A DNA stretch of 64,000 nt from Thermasporomyces sp040195635 (GCF_040195635.1 NZ_JBEFTX010000001.1:124001-188000); one strand, 5' to 3'. Counted from the first letter of the stretch, positions 8,304-16,964 are shown. Notes: a model not told the origin generated them from the sequence alone. Translations and numbers: made by a program.

Positions 8304-9286
8304 GTCACCGTCACCACGCCGCTCCCCCGATGGCGAACCGATCCGGCGGCTGTCCCCACTCCGGTGCCGGCGTCTGTTTGTCCGCTGGCCGCGACCTGGC
8401 GGGTGATGACGTCGCGAAGGTCCGTCACCGGGACGAATCCGACCGCCTGCCGCAGCCGGCGCACGTCGGCGAGGGTGTCGCTCACCTCGTCCGGATGGGC
8501 GGGGGTCACTGCCGTCGTCACGTCGACACCCAGGACCTCCGCCGTGACGTCGACCAAGGAGCGCAACCGGTGGCCGACGCCGGTACCGACGTTCATCGGC
8601 CCGCGGACGTGCCGTTCGGCGAGGGCGACGAGCGCCCGTGCGGCGTCGCGTACGTCGGTGATGTCCCGGGTGCGGTCGAGGGAGCCGAAGATGTGCAGCG
8701 CCTGGCCGTTCCGGGCGGCGGCGATCCAGCGGGTGAGGGCCATGTCCGGCCGTTGACCTTCGCCCGCGACGGTGAACATCCGTGCCATGGCGACGACACC
8801 GCCGGCATCGAGGCGCCGACGGCAGAGCTGTTCGGCCGCACGCTTGCTCTCGGCGTACCCGCCCATCGGCCGCAAAACGTCGGACTCCACGCACGGCTTC
8901 CCGGCCACCGATCCGCCGTAGACGGACGAGGACGACGCCACAACGAGCGGCGTGTGCAGGGGCACTGCGTCGAGTACCACCTGCGTCGCCAGGACGTTGT
9001 CGCGGTGGCGCCGCTGCGCGACGTCAGGCCCGCCGTCGCGGACGCCCGGGCAACCGGCCAGGTGGACTACGGCGTCGGCGGAGTCGAGCGCCTCACGCAC
9101 GCCCGCGTCGCCTGCGAGCAGGTCGGCGGTGAGCGACGTGAAGCGTCGACCGGCAGCCGGGTGGAGGCCCACCGGCCGCGGATGTGGCCGGCGGTCGACG
9201 CCGACCACGGCGTATCCCCCGTCGAGCAGCGTCCGGACGGTCGTCTGGCCGACGAAGCCGGCCGACCCGGTCACGACGACAGCCAC
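8300..9286 (-). CDS. NAD-dependent nucleotide-sugar epimerase/dehydratase
   Basis: 328 aa of the extended short-chain dehydrogenase family. TGSAGFVG near the N-terminus binds NAD(P), SSSSVYGG provides the catalytic Ser/Thr region, and YAESK is the YxxxK catalytic pair. The GTG start at 9286 has ggagga about 5 bases upstream and is preferred over GTG 9307. Members interconvert nucleotide-activated sugars in the cytoplasm; the particular sugar cannot be told. The start lies 32 bases from an iron-box-like site, and a GTGA overlap joins it to the GT-C-like membrane protein. Confidence 0.82.
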   Translation of the reverse strand: MAVVVTGSAGFVGQTTVRTLLDGGYAVVGVDRRPHPRPVGLHPAAGRRFTSLTADLLAGDAGVREALDSADAVVHLAGCPGVRDGGPDVAQRRHRDNVLATQVVLDAVPLHTPLVVASSSSVYGGSVAGKPCVESDVLRPMGGYAESKRAAEQLCRRRLDAGGVVAMARMFTVAGEGQRPDMALTRWIAAARNGQALHIFGSLDRTRDITDVRDAARALVALAERHVRGPMNVGTGVGHRLRSLVDVTAEVLGVDVTTAVTPAHPDEVSDTLADVRRLRQAVGFVPVTDLRDVITRQVAASGQTDAGTGVGTAAGSVRHRGSGVVTVT

Positions 9287-9318
9287 GCTGTCTCCTCCAC
9301 TCGCCACATGATGGTGGG

Positions 9319-9337
9319 GAAGGCTAGCCTAACCTCA
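9319..9337. promoter_or_regulatory. Iron-box-like palindrome between divergent glycan genes
   Basis: gaaggctagcctaacctca matches 14 of 19 positions of the palindromic DtxR/IdeR consensus (15 of 19 read on the other strand). The core ggctagcc is a perfect dyad. It lies 32 bases from the epimerase start and 76 from the flippase/GT2 start, so one site could control both directions. It is weaker than the site at 2854 and untested. Confidence 0.6.
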
Positions 9338-9413
9338 GCAGGCTGTCATCCGCGGGGGCGCTTCCTGCTGGTCGGCCCTTGATCGCTTGTCTCCTCCCGA
9401 GAGGAAGCGCCCT

Positions 9414-11135
9414 ATGCGCACCGCCCGCCGGGTGATCGGCCTCGCCCTTCTCGTCGTGGCCTGCGGTTACCTCGTCACGGTCGTCGACGCCGGAGTGCTC
9501 GCGAAGGTCCTGGCCGCAGTCGCCGCAGATCCGCTCGGTCTGCTCGTCGCGCTCGCGTGCTACGCACTGGCGTTCGACCTGCGTGCCCGGGCGTGGCGGC
9601 GGATGCTGCCGGGACTCGCCTACGGCCACTCCTGGGCAGCCCTCCACGTGAGCCTGCTGGGCAACCACGTCCTGCCGTTCCGTTTGGGTGAGGCCCTGCG
9701 GGTGACGAGCGTGCTCCGGCGTACCGACCTCCCCGCCGGGCCAGTCACCGCCACCGCCGTCACCTCGCGGGTCGCCGACCTGCTGAGTGTGGTGCTCCTC
9801 GCCCTTGTCGCAGTTCCAGGACTGGTGCTCGATGTCACCGACCCGTGGGTGTGGGCGCTCCTGGCCGGCCTGGTGGCTCTCGGGGCCGCGGCGGTGTGGT
9901 GGGTACGCAGGCTCAGGCTCACCGCCGCCCAGACCAGGACCCGATCCGGCGAGAGGGTACGGCTCCCGGGCGGGCTCGTGGTCGCGGCAGCTGTCGTGGC
10001 GTGGGTGCTCGAGTCGGCCGTCGTCTGGGAGATCGCGCGGACCGCGGGGGTGCCGCTGGCGCCACTCGAGGCGGTCGCTGTCACGGCGGTCACCATCGTG
10101 GCGCAGGCGGTGGCCGTCACGCCGGGCGGTTTCGGATCGTACGAAGCCGCCGCCACGGCCGCGCTCACCGGCCTCGGTGTGCCGACGGGTCAAGCCTTCG
10201 CGATCGCGCTCGCGACGCACGCGGTGAAGACGGTCTACGCCCTACTCGTCGGAGGCGTCGCGCTCCTCGTGCCTGCGCCGACGTACTGGGGACTGCTGCG
10301 CCTGCCGCGTACTGTCCCGCCTCGCCCGACGCCGTGGCCGATCGAGTCCGCGGCACCGGTCGTCGCGATCATGCCGGTGCACAACGAGCAGGACACCGTA
10401 GGTGAGGTCGTACGCAGGTTGCCGGAGACAGTCCACGGCAGGCCGGTCCAGTGCGTGGTCGTCGACGACGGGTCCTCCGACGGGAGCGCGGAGCGGGCGG
10501 CGGATGCCGGTGCCCACGTCGTCCGGCACGGCCGCAACCTCGGTCTCGGCGCCGCGGTCCGGCGGGGGCTCGCGGAGGCGACGAAGCTGCGGCCCGCCGC
10601 TGTGGTCTACCTCGACGCCGACGGGGAGTACCAGCCCGAGGAGCTCGCACGGCTCGCCGAACCAGTCCTCACCGGAGGTGCCGACTACGTGATCGGCTCG
10701 CGGTTCGCCGGGGACATCCGCCGGATGCACGCGCATCGGCGACTCGGGAACGTCGTGCTGACCTGGTGGGTGCGCTGGCTCACCCGGCGCCGGGACGTGA
10801 CCGATGGCCAGAGCGGCTACCGCGCCTTCTCCGCCAGGGCGGCCGCCGAGGCCGAGATCGTGCACGACTACAACTACGCGCAGGTCCTCACCCTCGATCT
10901 GCTCGCCAAGGGATACACCTACACCGAGGTGCCGATCACCTACGCGTTCCGGGAGAGCGGGCGATCGTTCGTCCGGCTCGGGCGTTACCTGCGCAAAGTG
11001 GTCCCTGCCGTCCACCGGGAGCTGAACGGGCCGGGATTTCAGTCCTCGACCACGTGGGCGGCGAACCGCTCCCGTGCGGCCGACCATGCCACGTCGTCGA
11101 ACCCCCGCGCGGAGAGCGCGTCGACCGCGTCGTAG
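9414..11135 (+). CDS. Flippase-like (YbhN/UPF0104) and GT2 glycosyltransferase fusion
   Basis: 573 aa from ATG 9414, preceded by gagaggaag at about 7 bases; the open frame also allows TTG 9387. Residues 1 to about 290 are a multi-spanning YbhN/lysylphosphatidylglycerol-synthase-type membrane domain (AVTPGGFGSYE). Residues from about 315 form a family-2 glycosyltransferase of the polyprenyl-phosphate hexose synthase type: IMPVHNEQDTV, VVDDGSSDGS, LDADGEYQPEEL (DXD) and GQSGYRAF. A single chain could thus charge a lipid carrier and help it cross the membrane. The last 33 residues overlap the opposing flavoprotein gene by 97 bases and look like a low-complexity read-through tail. Confidence 0.85.
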   Translation: MRTARRVIGLALLVVACGYLVTVVDAGVLAKVLAAVAADPLGLLVALACYALAFDLRARAWRRMLPGLAYGHSWAALHVSLLGNHVLPFRLGEALRVTSVLRRTDLPAGPVTATAVTSRVADLLSVVLLALVAVPGLVLDVTDPWVWALLAGLVALGAAAVWWVRRLRLTAAQTRTRSGERVRLPGGLVVAAAVVAWVLESAVVWEIARTAGVPLAPLEAVAVTAVTIVAQAVAVTPGGFGSYEAAATAALTGLGVPTGQAFAIALATHAVKTVYALLVGGVALLVPAPTYWGLLRLPRTVPPRPTPWPIESAAPVVAIMPVHNEQDTVGEVVRRLPETVHGRPVQCVVVDDGSSDGSAERAADAGAHVVRHGRNLGLGAAVRRGLAEATKLRPAAVVYLDADGEYQPEELARLAEPVLTGGADYVIGSRFAGDIRRMHAHRRLGNVVLTWWVRWLTRRRDVTDGQSGYRAFSARAAAEAEIVHDYNYAQVLTLDLLAKGYTYTEVPITYAFRESGRSFVRLGRYLRKVVPAVHRELNGPGFQSSTTWAANRSRAADHATSSNPRAESASTAS

Positions 11136-12475
11136 GCCATCGCGAGCGCATGGTGGGTGTTGTCATGGGCGAAGGTACCCAGCCGCCCGAACGTCGTCAC
11201 CCGCGGCAGATCCAGCGCCCAGGCGTCGAGGGCGCTGAGGTGCCGTTCGAAACCCAGGTCGTAGACCGGATAGACATGCGGCAGCCGGCGTACCTCCACA
11301 TCCGCCCGGGCGGCCGGGCGGAGGCCCGTCCTGGCGAGGGCGTCGTCGACCATCTCCGCGAGATCCTCGGCCGAGGCCTTCCATACCGGATCACCCATCG
11401 CACAAGGGATTTCCGCGCACAAGACGCTGCGATCCGCGGGATCGTCGACACTGACGCGGTAGTTGGCCGGCTCGGAGATCCGCGTGACCGGTGTCTCGGG
11501 TCCAGGCAGATAATGCGCGTCGTACGCCGAGTAGCGGCCACCCTCGTGCACCACGTAGACGAGCACCATCGCCCGGAAGCGCAGGTGTTCCGCCGCCTCG
11601 AGCGCGGCGTCAGGACGTGGTTCGGCGATCCGACCGAGCACGGGCAGCGGGATCGTCGAGAACACCTGCTCCGCCCGCAGGGTCGCACCGTCGGTGGTGT
11701 CGATGGTGACGCCTCCGGCGCCGGTCGACAGGCGCTCGGCCGCGACACCCAGGCGGATGCTCGCGCCGGCCTCGGTCGCCGCGTCCGCGAGAGCTTCCAC
11801 GATCTGGCCGAAGCCCCGGCGAGGGTAGAAGAAGACCCGGCCCTGCAGCTTCGCTTCGGCACCGCCCCTCTGGCTCGGTCGAGACAGGCGCAGCATCCGC
11901 GCGGCGATCTTCCACGGCGTGTCCGCCGTCACCCTGCGGCGGGCCTGCTCCCCCGCGATCCGGTCGCCGGGCAGACCCCAGAGCTTGCGTGCGTACGGTG
12001 CGTAGAGCGCGTCGTACAACGCCGGACCGAGGCCGGCCCGCAACACGTCGGCGTAGGTGTCGGCCTGCGGCCGGCGTAGCGGCGCGGTCACCGCATCCCG
12101 CGCGACCCGGGCGAGCAGGCCGGGCGGGAGCGCCCTGACCAGTTCGGCGGCACGCAGCGGGAAGCCCACCCACCGCTCGCCCACCCGGAGGCGGCCGTTG
12201 CGGGGCCGGGTCTGCAGGTCGGAGCCGAGGAGGCCGTGCAGGTCGGCGAGCAGCTCGGGCGGCGTGGCCGGGTGCAGCCGGTGGCTGCCGTGGTCGACGC
12301 GGACACCGGCGACCTCGAAGCTCGCCGCCATGCCGCCGACGGAGGGCGCGCGTTCGAGAACGGTGACGCTCAGCCCTCGCCGCGCCGCGCGCCAGGCGGC
12401 CGCGAGCCCTGCCGGACCGGCGCCCAGCACCACGAGGTCGGCCGAAGCCGCGGAACTGTCTGCCACGCCAGCCAT
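11039..12475 (-). CDS. FAD-dependent amine-oxidase-fold protein (UGM/PPO-like)
   Basis: 478 aa. The N-terminal dinucleotide site is LVVLGAGPAGLAAAWRAA, followed by VLERAPSVGGMAASF, where the E contacts the FAD ribose. HGSHRLHP and YAPYARKLWGLPGDRIAGEQARRR resemble UDP-galactopyranose-mutase/protoporphyrinogen-oxidase-like proteins that act on sugars or carotenoid-like substrates in glycan loci. The window has a separate heme-type hemY at 42844, so heme synthesis is an unlikely role here. Start ATG 12475; GTG 12466 with agga nine bases upstream is an equally good choice. Its 3' end overlaps the flippase/GT2 gene. Substrate unknown; a sugar role is inferred from location. Confidence 0.7.
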   Translation of the reverse strand: MAGVADSSAASADLVVLGAGPAGLAAAWRAARRGLSVTVLERAPSVGGMAASFEVAGVRVDHGSHRLHPATPPELLADLHGLLGSDLQTRPRNGRLRVGERWVGFPLRAAELVRALPPGLLARVARDAVTAPLRRPQADTYADVLRAGLGPALYDALYAPYARKLWGLPGDRIAGEQARRRVTADTPWKIAARMLRLSRPSQRGGAEAKLQGRVFFYPRRGFGQIVEALADAATEAGASIRLGVAAERLSTGAGGVTIDTTDGATLRAEQVFSTIPLPVLGRIAEPRPDAALEAAEHLRFRAMVLVYVVHEGGRYSAYDAHYLPGPETPVTRISEPANYRVSVDDPADRSVLCAEIPCAMGDPVWKASAEDLAEMVDDALARTGLRPAARADVEVRRLPHVYPVYDLGFERHLSALDAWALDLPRVTTFGRLGTFAHDNTHHALAMAYDAVDALSARGFDDVAWSAARERFAAHVVED

Positions 12476-12512
12476 TCCTACACGGTGGACCGCCGGCGCG
12501 GTGGCGCGGGCC

Positions 12513-13616
12513 TCACCCCGCGGCCGAGACCTCGATGTCGCGGGCCTCGGCGTCAGGAGCCGCGAAGGCGAGCAGTCGCTCCCCCTCCTTGCCGAGGGTG
12601 GCCTGGTCGCGCTTCGTCAGGCGGACGAACGGATCGACTCGGAGCGTCACGTTCCCGCGCTGCTTGACGATCCGCCAGGTCCCGCGGACGAAACCGTCGA
12701 CGAGAACGGTTCCGGGGAAGATCCCGTTGACGGTGTAGATGCGCGGCCAGTGTTCGTCGGCGATCACCCGGGTGCGGTCGGCATGGGCGAGCAGCAGGTT
12801 GTCGAACTCCGCGACATACCGGACAGGAGCCGGCGTGTCCGGGTCGGGCCGCGGCGCGTCGGGCAGGTCGACCAGCTCGCGTCCCCGTTCGTCCCGGTAC
12901 GTCCGCAGCTCCGGCCGGATACCGTCGACGACCTCGCCGAGCTTCGTCAGCCCTGACCACTTCGCGATGTCCGCGACGGTGGCCGGGCCGAATGCGGCGA
13001 GGTACCGCCGGACCAGCTCGGCGAGGGCCGGCTGAGGGTCCATCGGAGCGCCCAGCCAGGACTCCGCGGACGTGTGCCGCGCGAGCCCGCCGGCACCCCA
13101 GATCGCCCGTGGGGGTACCTGCACGAGGGGCACTTTGGCGCGGACGACCTGGGCGAGTGCCGAGGCGTCCCGGTCGGGCCATTGCTCCCGTAGCTGGGCG
13201 CCGAGCTCGGCGAAGGTGAGTGGCCGCTCGTCCACCAGCGCGCGGCCGGCCTTGGCGACCTCCTCGAGTTCCAGCCCGTCGAGGGTCCGGCCGAACACGG
13301 CACTCAGGCCCCGCTCGGAGACGACCTGCACGAGCGGCCGCAGCAGCCGGCAGTCGCCCGCGGACACCAGGTGGATCGTCGAACGCATCAGCACGATGCG
13401 CACGACCTGCCGTGTCGTGAGCAGGTCCGCCAACTCCTCAGGCCGGAAGTCGACGAGCCGTGACCACAGCCCGTAGTACGGCGGGAACGGCGCCTGCGCC
13501 TGCAGGCCGGCCACGCGCTCCACCGCGTCGAGTGCGGGCAACCGCCACCGCCGGAGCAGCAGCTGCCGCTCAAGCGTGGCGCGGTTGAGCGCGCGCGTCG
13601 TGAGCACGTCGCTCAT
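12513..13616 (-). CDS. AlkZ-like winged-helix DNA glycosylase family protein (HTH_42)
   Basis: 367 aa, matching the winged-helix DNA-binding domain family PF06224. The segment VAGLQAQAPFPPYYGLWSRL includes the Q-x-Q motif that in Streptomyces AlkZ forms the active site for unhooking bulky alkyl and crosslink adducts from DNA. The later sequence has the usual RSTIHL and WPRIYTVNG-type stretches. The ATG overlaps the epoxide-hydrolase stop (ATGA), making one operon. AlkZ homologues are found either as self-resistance genes in toxin clusters or as general repair enzymes; no toxin cluster is visible, so a housekeeping or xenobiotic defence role is more likely. Confidence 0.75.
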   Translation of the reverse strand: MSDVLTTRALNRATLERQLLLRRWRLPALDAVERVAGLQAQAPFPPYYGLWSRLVDFRPEELADLLTTRQVVRIVLMRSTIHLVSAGDCRLLRPLVQVVSERGLSAVFGRTLDGLELEEVAKAGRALVDERPLTFAELGAQLREQWPDRDASALAQVVRAKVPLVQVPPRAIWGAGGLARHTSAESWLGAPMDPQPALAELVRRYLAAFGPATVADIAKWSGLTKLGEVVDGIRPELRTYRDERGRELVDLPDAPRPDPDTPAPVRYVAEFDNLLLAHADRTRVIADEHWPRIYTVNGIFPGTVLVDGFVRGTWRIVKQRGNVTLRVDPFVRLTKRDQATLGKEGERLLAFAAPDAEARDIEVSAAG

Positions 13617-14791
13617 CGGTGCGACCGAAAGAAGGCGCGGACGTCTCCGGTGAGCAGGTCCGGCACCTCCATGGCCGCGAAGTGTCCGCCGGTGTCGAAG
13701 TCGCTCCAGTGGACGATCGTGTTGGTCTGCTCGGCGAACCGCCGGATGGCGATGTCCTCGGCGAACACCGCCACCCCGGTCGGAACGGCGGTCTTCGTGG
13801 GCCAGTTCTGGCTGCGCATGCTCTCAAGGTAGAGCCGCGCCGCCGAGCCCGCTGTCGCGGTGAGCCAGTAGAGCATGACGTTGGTGAGCAACCTGTCCCG
13901 GTCGATGGCCGCCTCGGGCAGGCCCTCGGCCGGATGCGTCCACTCCTTGAACTTCTCCACGACCCACGCCAGCTGGCCGACCGGCGAGTCGGTGAGCCCG
14001 TACGCCAGCGTCTGCGGGCGCGTCGCCTGGATCTGGAAGTACGCGTTGCCCTCGGACAGGAAGCGGTTCTTGCGTTCGATGCGTTCCTTCTCGACGTCGG
14101 TGAGCTCGGCGAGCACGGCGTCGTCGACCGGTCCGAACGGGATGAATCCAGCGGTAGCCGCGTTGACGTGGACGCCGACGACCCGCTCACCGTCGACCCG
14201 CGCGAGGTCCGGTGCGATGAAGGCGCCGAAGTCGCCGCCTTGAGCGCCGTAGCGCTCGTAACCGAGCCGGTGCATGAGCTCGGCGAACGCGGCGGCCATG
14301 CGCCGGGAGTCCCAGCCGCTCTCGCGCGTCGGGCCGGAGAAGGCGAAGCCGGGCAGCGACGGGATCACCAGGTGGAACGCATCGGCCGGGTCGCCTCCGT
14401 GAGCGCGGGGGTCGGTGAGCGGGCCGATCACGTCGAGGAACTCCACCACCGACCCGGGCCAGCCGTGGCTGAGGATCAGCGGGAGCGCGTTCGGCTCGGG
14501 CGAACGCACGTGGAGGAAGTGGATCAGCTGGCCGTCGATCTCGGTCGTGAACTGCGGGAACTCGTTCAGCTCCGCTTCGTGCTTGCGCCAGTCGTAACTG
14601 GTCCGCCAGTGCTCCACGAGGTCCCTCAGATAGTCCAGGGGTACGCCGTGGGTCCAGCCGACGCCGGGCAGCTCGTCAGGCCAGCGGGTGCGGGCGAGCC
14701 GGTCGGCGAGGTCGTCGAGGTCGGATCGCGGGATGTCGAGGTGGAACGGCCGGATCTCCGGACTGCACCCGGGCGGGTTGGTGTTCGTCAT
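13613..14791 (-). CDS. Epoxide hydrolase, alpha/beta-hydrolase with EHN domain
   Basis: 392 aa. The N-terminal 110 residues are an EHN-type domain (FHLDIPRSDLDDLADRLA). The hydrolase core shows the oxyanion motif HGWPGS, the nucleophile Asp in AQGGDFGAF and the catalytic His in GGHFAAME. The enzyme opens epoxides to diols in the cytoplasm. Start ATG 14791 was chosen because the conserved EHN sequence begins there; longer frames run into the divergent regulator's promoter. It forms an operon with the AlkZ-like gene and is divergent from a WYL regulator 63 bases away. Joint removal of epoxides and repair of the DNA adducts they cause is an attractive inference. Confidence 0.88.
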   Translation of the reverse strand: MTNTNPPGCSPEIRPFHLDIPRSDLDDLADRLARTRWPDELPGVGWTHGVPLDYLRDLVEHWRTSYDWRKHEAELNEFPQFTTEIDGQLIHFLHVRSPEPNALPLILSHGWPGSVVEFLDVIGPLTDPRAHGGDPADAFHLVIPSLPGFAFSGPTRESGWDSRRMAAAFAELMHRLGYERYGAQGGDFGAFIAPDLARVDGERVVGVHVNAATAGFIPFGPVDDAVLAELTDVEKERIERKNRFLSEGNAYFQIQATRPQTLAYGLTDSPVGQLAWVVEKFKEWTHPAEGLPEAAIDRDRLLTNVMLYWLTATAGSAARLYLESMRSQNWPTKTAVPTGVAVFAEDIAIRRFAEQTNTIVHWSDFDTGGHFAAMEVPDLLTGDVRAFFRSHR

Positions 14792-14854
14792 GACAGTCAC
14801 CCTAGGAGCCAGTAAGGTCAGCTCTTGTCCTAACCCTTGGCGAGGATTCAAGGT

Positions 14855-15865
14855 ATGTGGGAAACCTCTGGACGGCTCCTCCAGCTGCTCTCGCTGCTGC
14901 AGAACCGGCGCGACTGGTCCGGCGCTGAGTTCGCCGAGCGGCTCGGCGTCACCGTGCGTACGGTCCGGCGCGACGTCGACCGTCTGCGGGCGCTGGGTTA
15001 TCCCGTCCATGCGACCCGCGGAACCGCCGGCTACCGGCTGGGCGCGGGCGCCTCCCTGCCGCCGCTCCTGCTCGACGACGACGAGGCGGTCGCCGTGGCC
15101 GTGGGCCTGCGCACCGCCGCAGGTGGCACGGTCGCTGGCATCGAGGAGACGTCCGTGCGGGCACTCGCGAAGCTCGAGCAGGTCCTGCCGTCCCGGCTAC
15201 GCCACCGGGTCAACGCCCTGCAGGCGGTCACGGTTCCGATGGCCTCGGGTGCGGCGACCGTCGATCCGGGTGCGCTGACGCTCATCGCCACCTGCTGCCG
15301 CGACCACGACCGACTGCGCTTCGACTACCAGGCCCACGACCGGAGCTCGAGCGAGAGGACCGTCGAGCCACACCGGTTGGTCCACACCGGGCGGCGGTGG
15401 TATCTCGTCGCCTACGACCTGGACCGACACGACTGGCGGACGTTCCGGGTCGACCGGATCACGCCACGCACGCCCACCGGTCCGCGCTTCGCGCCGCGCG
15501 AGCCGCCCGATCCCGACATCGCGGCGTACGCGTCCAGGGGCGTCTCGACCACGACCTACCGGTACCAAGCCCGCTTCACGATGCATGCACCTGCCGAGGT
15601 GGTCGCCGACAAGGTGACGCCGACCTCGGGCGTCGTGGAGGCGGTCGACGCCGACACCTGCCTGCTCCACACCGGGTCCAACTCGCTCGAGGAGCTCGCG
15701 ATCTACGTCGGAGTGCTGGGGTTCGACTTCCACGTGCACGAGCCTGCCGCACTCGCCCCGCACATCCGTACGCTCGCGGCGCGGTTCGGTCGCGCTGCTC
15801 AGTCCGCCCCTCAGGCGTCACCGGACGACTCGGGGGCGAGGGCTGGCGCCGGCGATTCGGGCTGA
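14855..15865 (+). CDS. WYL-domain transcriptional regulator
   Basis: 336 aa. Residues 1-60 are a DeoR/HTH_11 winged helix (LLQLLSLLQ, FAERLGVTVRTVRRDVDRL). A WYL ligand-sensing domain follows around residues 140-215, with the signature WYLVAY, and a C-terminal WCX-like extension completes it. ATG 14855 fits the usual MWETSGRLL start of this subfamily. It is divergent from the epoxide hydrolase/AlkZ-like operon with only 63 bases between the starts, so it probably controls that operon and itself; WYL proteins often respond to nucleic-acid or metabolite signals in DNA-damage contexts. The last 55 bases overlap the opposing YihY gene. Confidence 0.88.
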   Translation: MWETSGRLLQLLSLLQNRRDWSGAEFAERLGVTVRTVRRDVDRLRALGYPVHATRGTAGYRLGAGASLPPLLLDDDEAVAVAVGLRTAAGGTVAGIEETSVRALAKLEQVLPSRLRHRVNALQAVTVPMASGAATVDPGALTLIATCCRDHDRLRFDYQAHDRSSSERTVEPHRLVHTGRRWYLVAYDLDRHDWRTFRVDRITPRTPTGPRFAPREPPDPDIAAYASRGVSTTTYRYQARFTMHAPAEVVADKVTPTSGVVEAVDADTCLLHTGSNSLEELAIYVGVLGFDFHVHEPAALAPHIRTLAARFGRAAQSAPQASPDDSGARAGAGDSG

Positions 15866-16953
15866 GGACCATGCGCCTCCGCGGCGGTACGCCGCGCCGC
15901 CTCGTCCTCGCGCGTGAGTCCGGATCGGCTGCGTGGCTGCTCCCGTCGCTTCCCCGCCCGTCGGTTCTCCACCGGTCGGTTCTCCACCGGTCGGTTCTCC
16001 ACCGGCCGGTTCCCCACCTGCCGGTTCCCCATCGGTTGTCGCAGAACCGGGTGCATCCGGTCGTTCAGCAGTCCATGGAACGTCGCACTGAACGCCGCGC
16101 CGATCAGGAGCGAGATCACGATGAGGTACAACCACAGCAGGACCGCGATAGGAGCGGCGAGCGGACCATAGATCGACGTACTGCCGATCGCGTGCGACAA
16201 CGTCCAGCGCAGCGCGAAGCTCCCGGCGATCCAGAGCACCATCGCCACCACCGCACCACCGAAGTCCTGCAACCACGGCGTCCGCTTCGGTACGGCCAGG
16301 TGGTAGAGCGTGGTGAGGAACACGCTTGAGGACACCAGCACGGCGGGCCAGTACGCGGTCGTCAGGAAGTCCAAACGTGCCGGAAGGAGCGTGTCGACGA
16401 GGGACGGTCCGGCGAGGACGAGCGGGAGGACGACGATCGCCATTCCGAGGGCGACAACGTACAGCGAGAACGACAGGACCCGGGTCTTGACGATTCCGCG
16501 CCGCCCGCCGAGGCCGTGCATGATCGCGATCGTGTCGATGAAGACGTTCAGCGCGCGCGAACCTGACCAGAGGGCGAGGACGAAGCCGACCGAGATGACA
16601 TCGGCACGACCTTCGTCGAGAACGGCGTCGAGCGTCGGCACGATAACGCTCTGGACGCTCTGCTCGGTGAGGGCGCCTCGGGCGACCTCGACCAGCTCCG
16701 CCTTCACGAGTTCGACGGTGTCGGGGCCGAATCCGCCGACGACGTAGCCGATCGAGCCGGCCAGACCGAACACCAGCGGCGGCAGCGACAGGATCGCGAA
16801 GAACGCTCCCTCCGCCGCGAGGCCGGTCACGCGGTAGCGCACGCATGCGCCGACAGTTCCTCTGAGAAGTCGCCAGGCCAGCGAGCCACGAAATCCTCGC
16901 CGAGTCCGCTCCCCCTGCGCGCCAGCCGCCGGCGCCCGCCCGCTCATGCGCAT
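15811..16953 (-). CDS. YihY/BrkB-family inner-membrane protein with Asn-Arg-Pro repeat tail
   Basis: 380 aa. A short basic N-terminus is followed by six or so hydrophobic segments typical of the YihY family, once mis-annotated as RNase BN (YRVTGLAAEGAFFAILSLPPL, PLAAPIAVLLWLYLIVIS). Function of the family is not firmly known. The cytoplasmic C-terminal tail contains five copies of a five-residue repeat of the type NRPVE, encoded by the 15-bp tandem repeat at 15961-16035, then a charged low-complexity end. Start 16953 is chosen over 16998, which overlaps the AidB-like gene; 16947 is also possible. The 3' end overlaps the WYL gene by 55 bases. Confidence 0.82.
   Translation of the reverse strand: MRMSGRAPAAGAQGERTRRGFRGSLAWRLLRGTVGACVRYRVTGLAAEGAFFAILSLPPLVFGLAGSIGYVVGGFGPDTVELVKAELVEVARGALTEQSVQSVIVPTLDAVLDEGRADVISVGFVLALWSGSRALNVFIDTIAIMHGLGGRRGIVKTRVLSFSLYVVALGMAIVVLPLVLAGPSLVDTLLPARLDFLTTAYWPAVLVSSSVFLTTLYHLAVPKRTPWLQDFGGAVVAMVLWIAGSFALRWTLSHAIGSTSIYGPLAAPIAVLLWLYLIVISLLIGAAFSATFHGLLNDRMHPVLRQPMGNRQVGNRPVENRPVENRPVENRRAGKRREQPRSRSGLTREDEAARRTAAEAHGPQPESPAPALAPESSGDA
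15961..16035. repeat. Five 15-bp tandem repeats inside YihY gene
   Basis: Three identical or near-identical copies of tcggttctccaccgg (15961-16005) are followed by two diverged copies (16006-16035). The period is a multiple of three, so copy-number change alters the protein tail without breaking the frame. Confidence 0.9.
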
Positions 16954-16964
16954 ACCGTAGCCAC

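Noticed and set aside
11039..12475. Second protoporphyrinogen oxidase of heme synthesis
   Set aside because: A typical hemY lies with hemQ at 42844, and this gene has UGM-like motifs and glycan neighbours; a sugar role is favoured, not proved.
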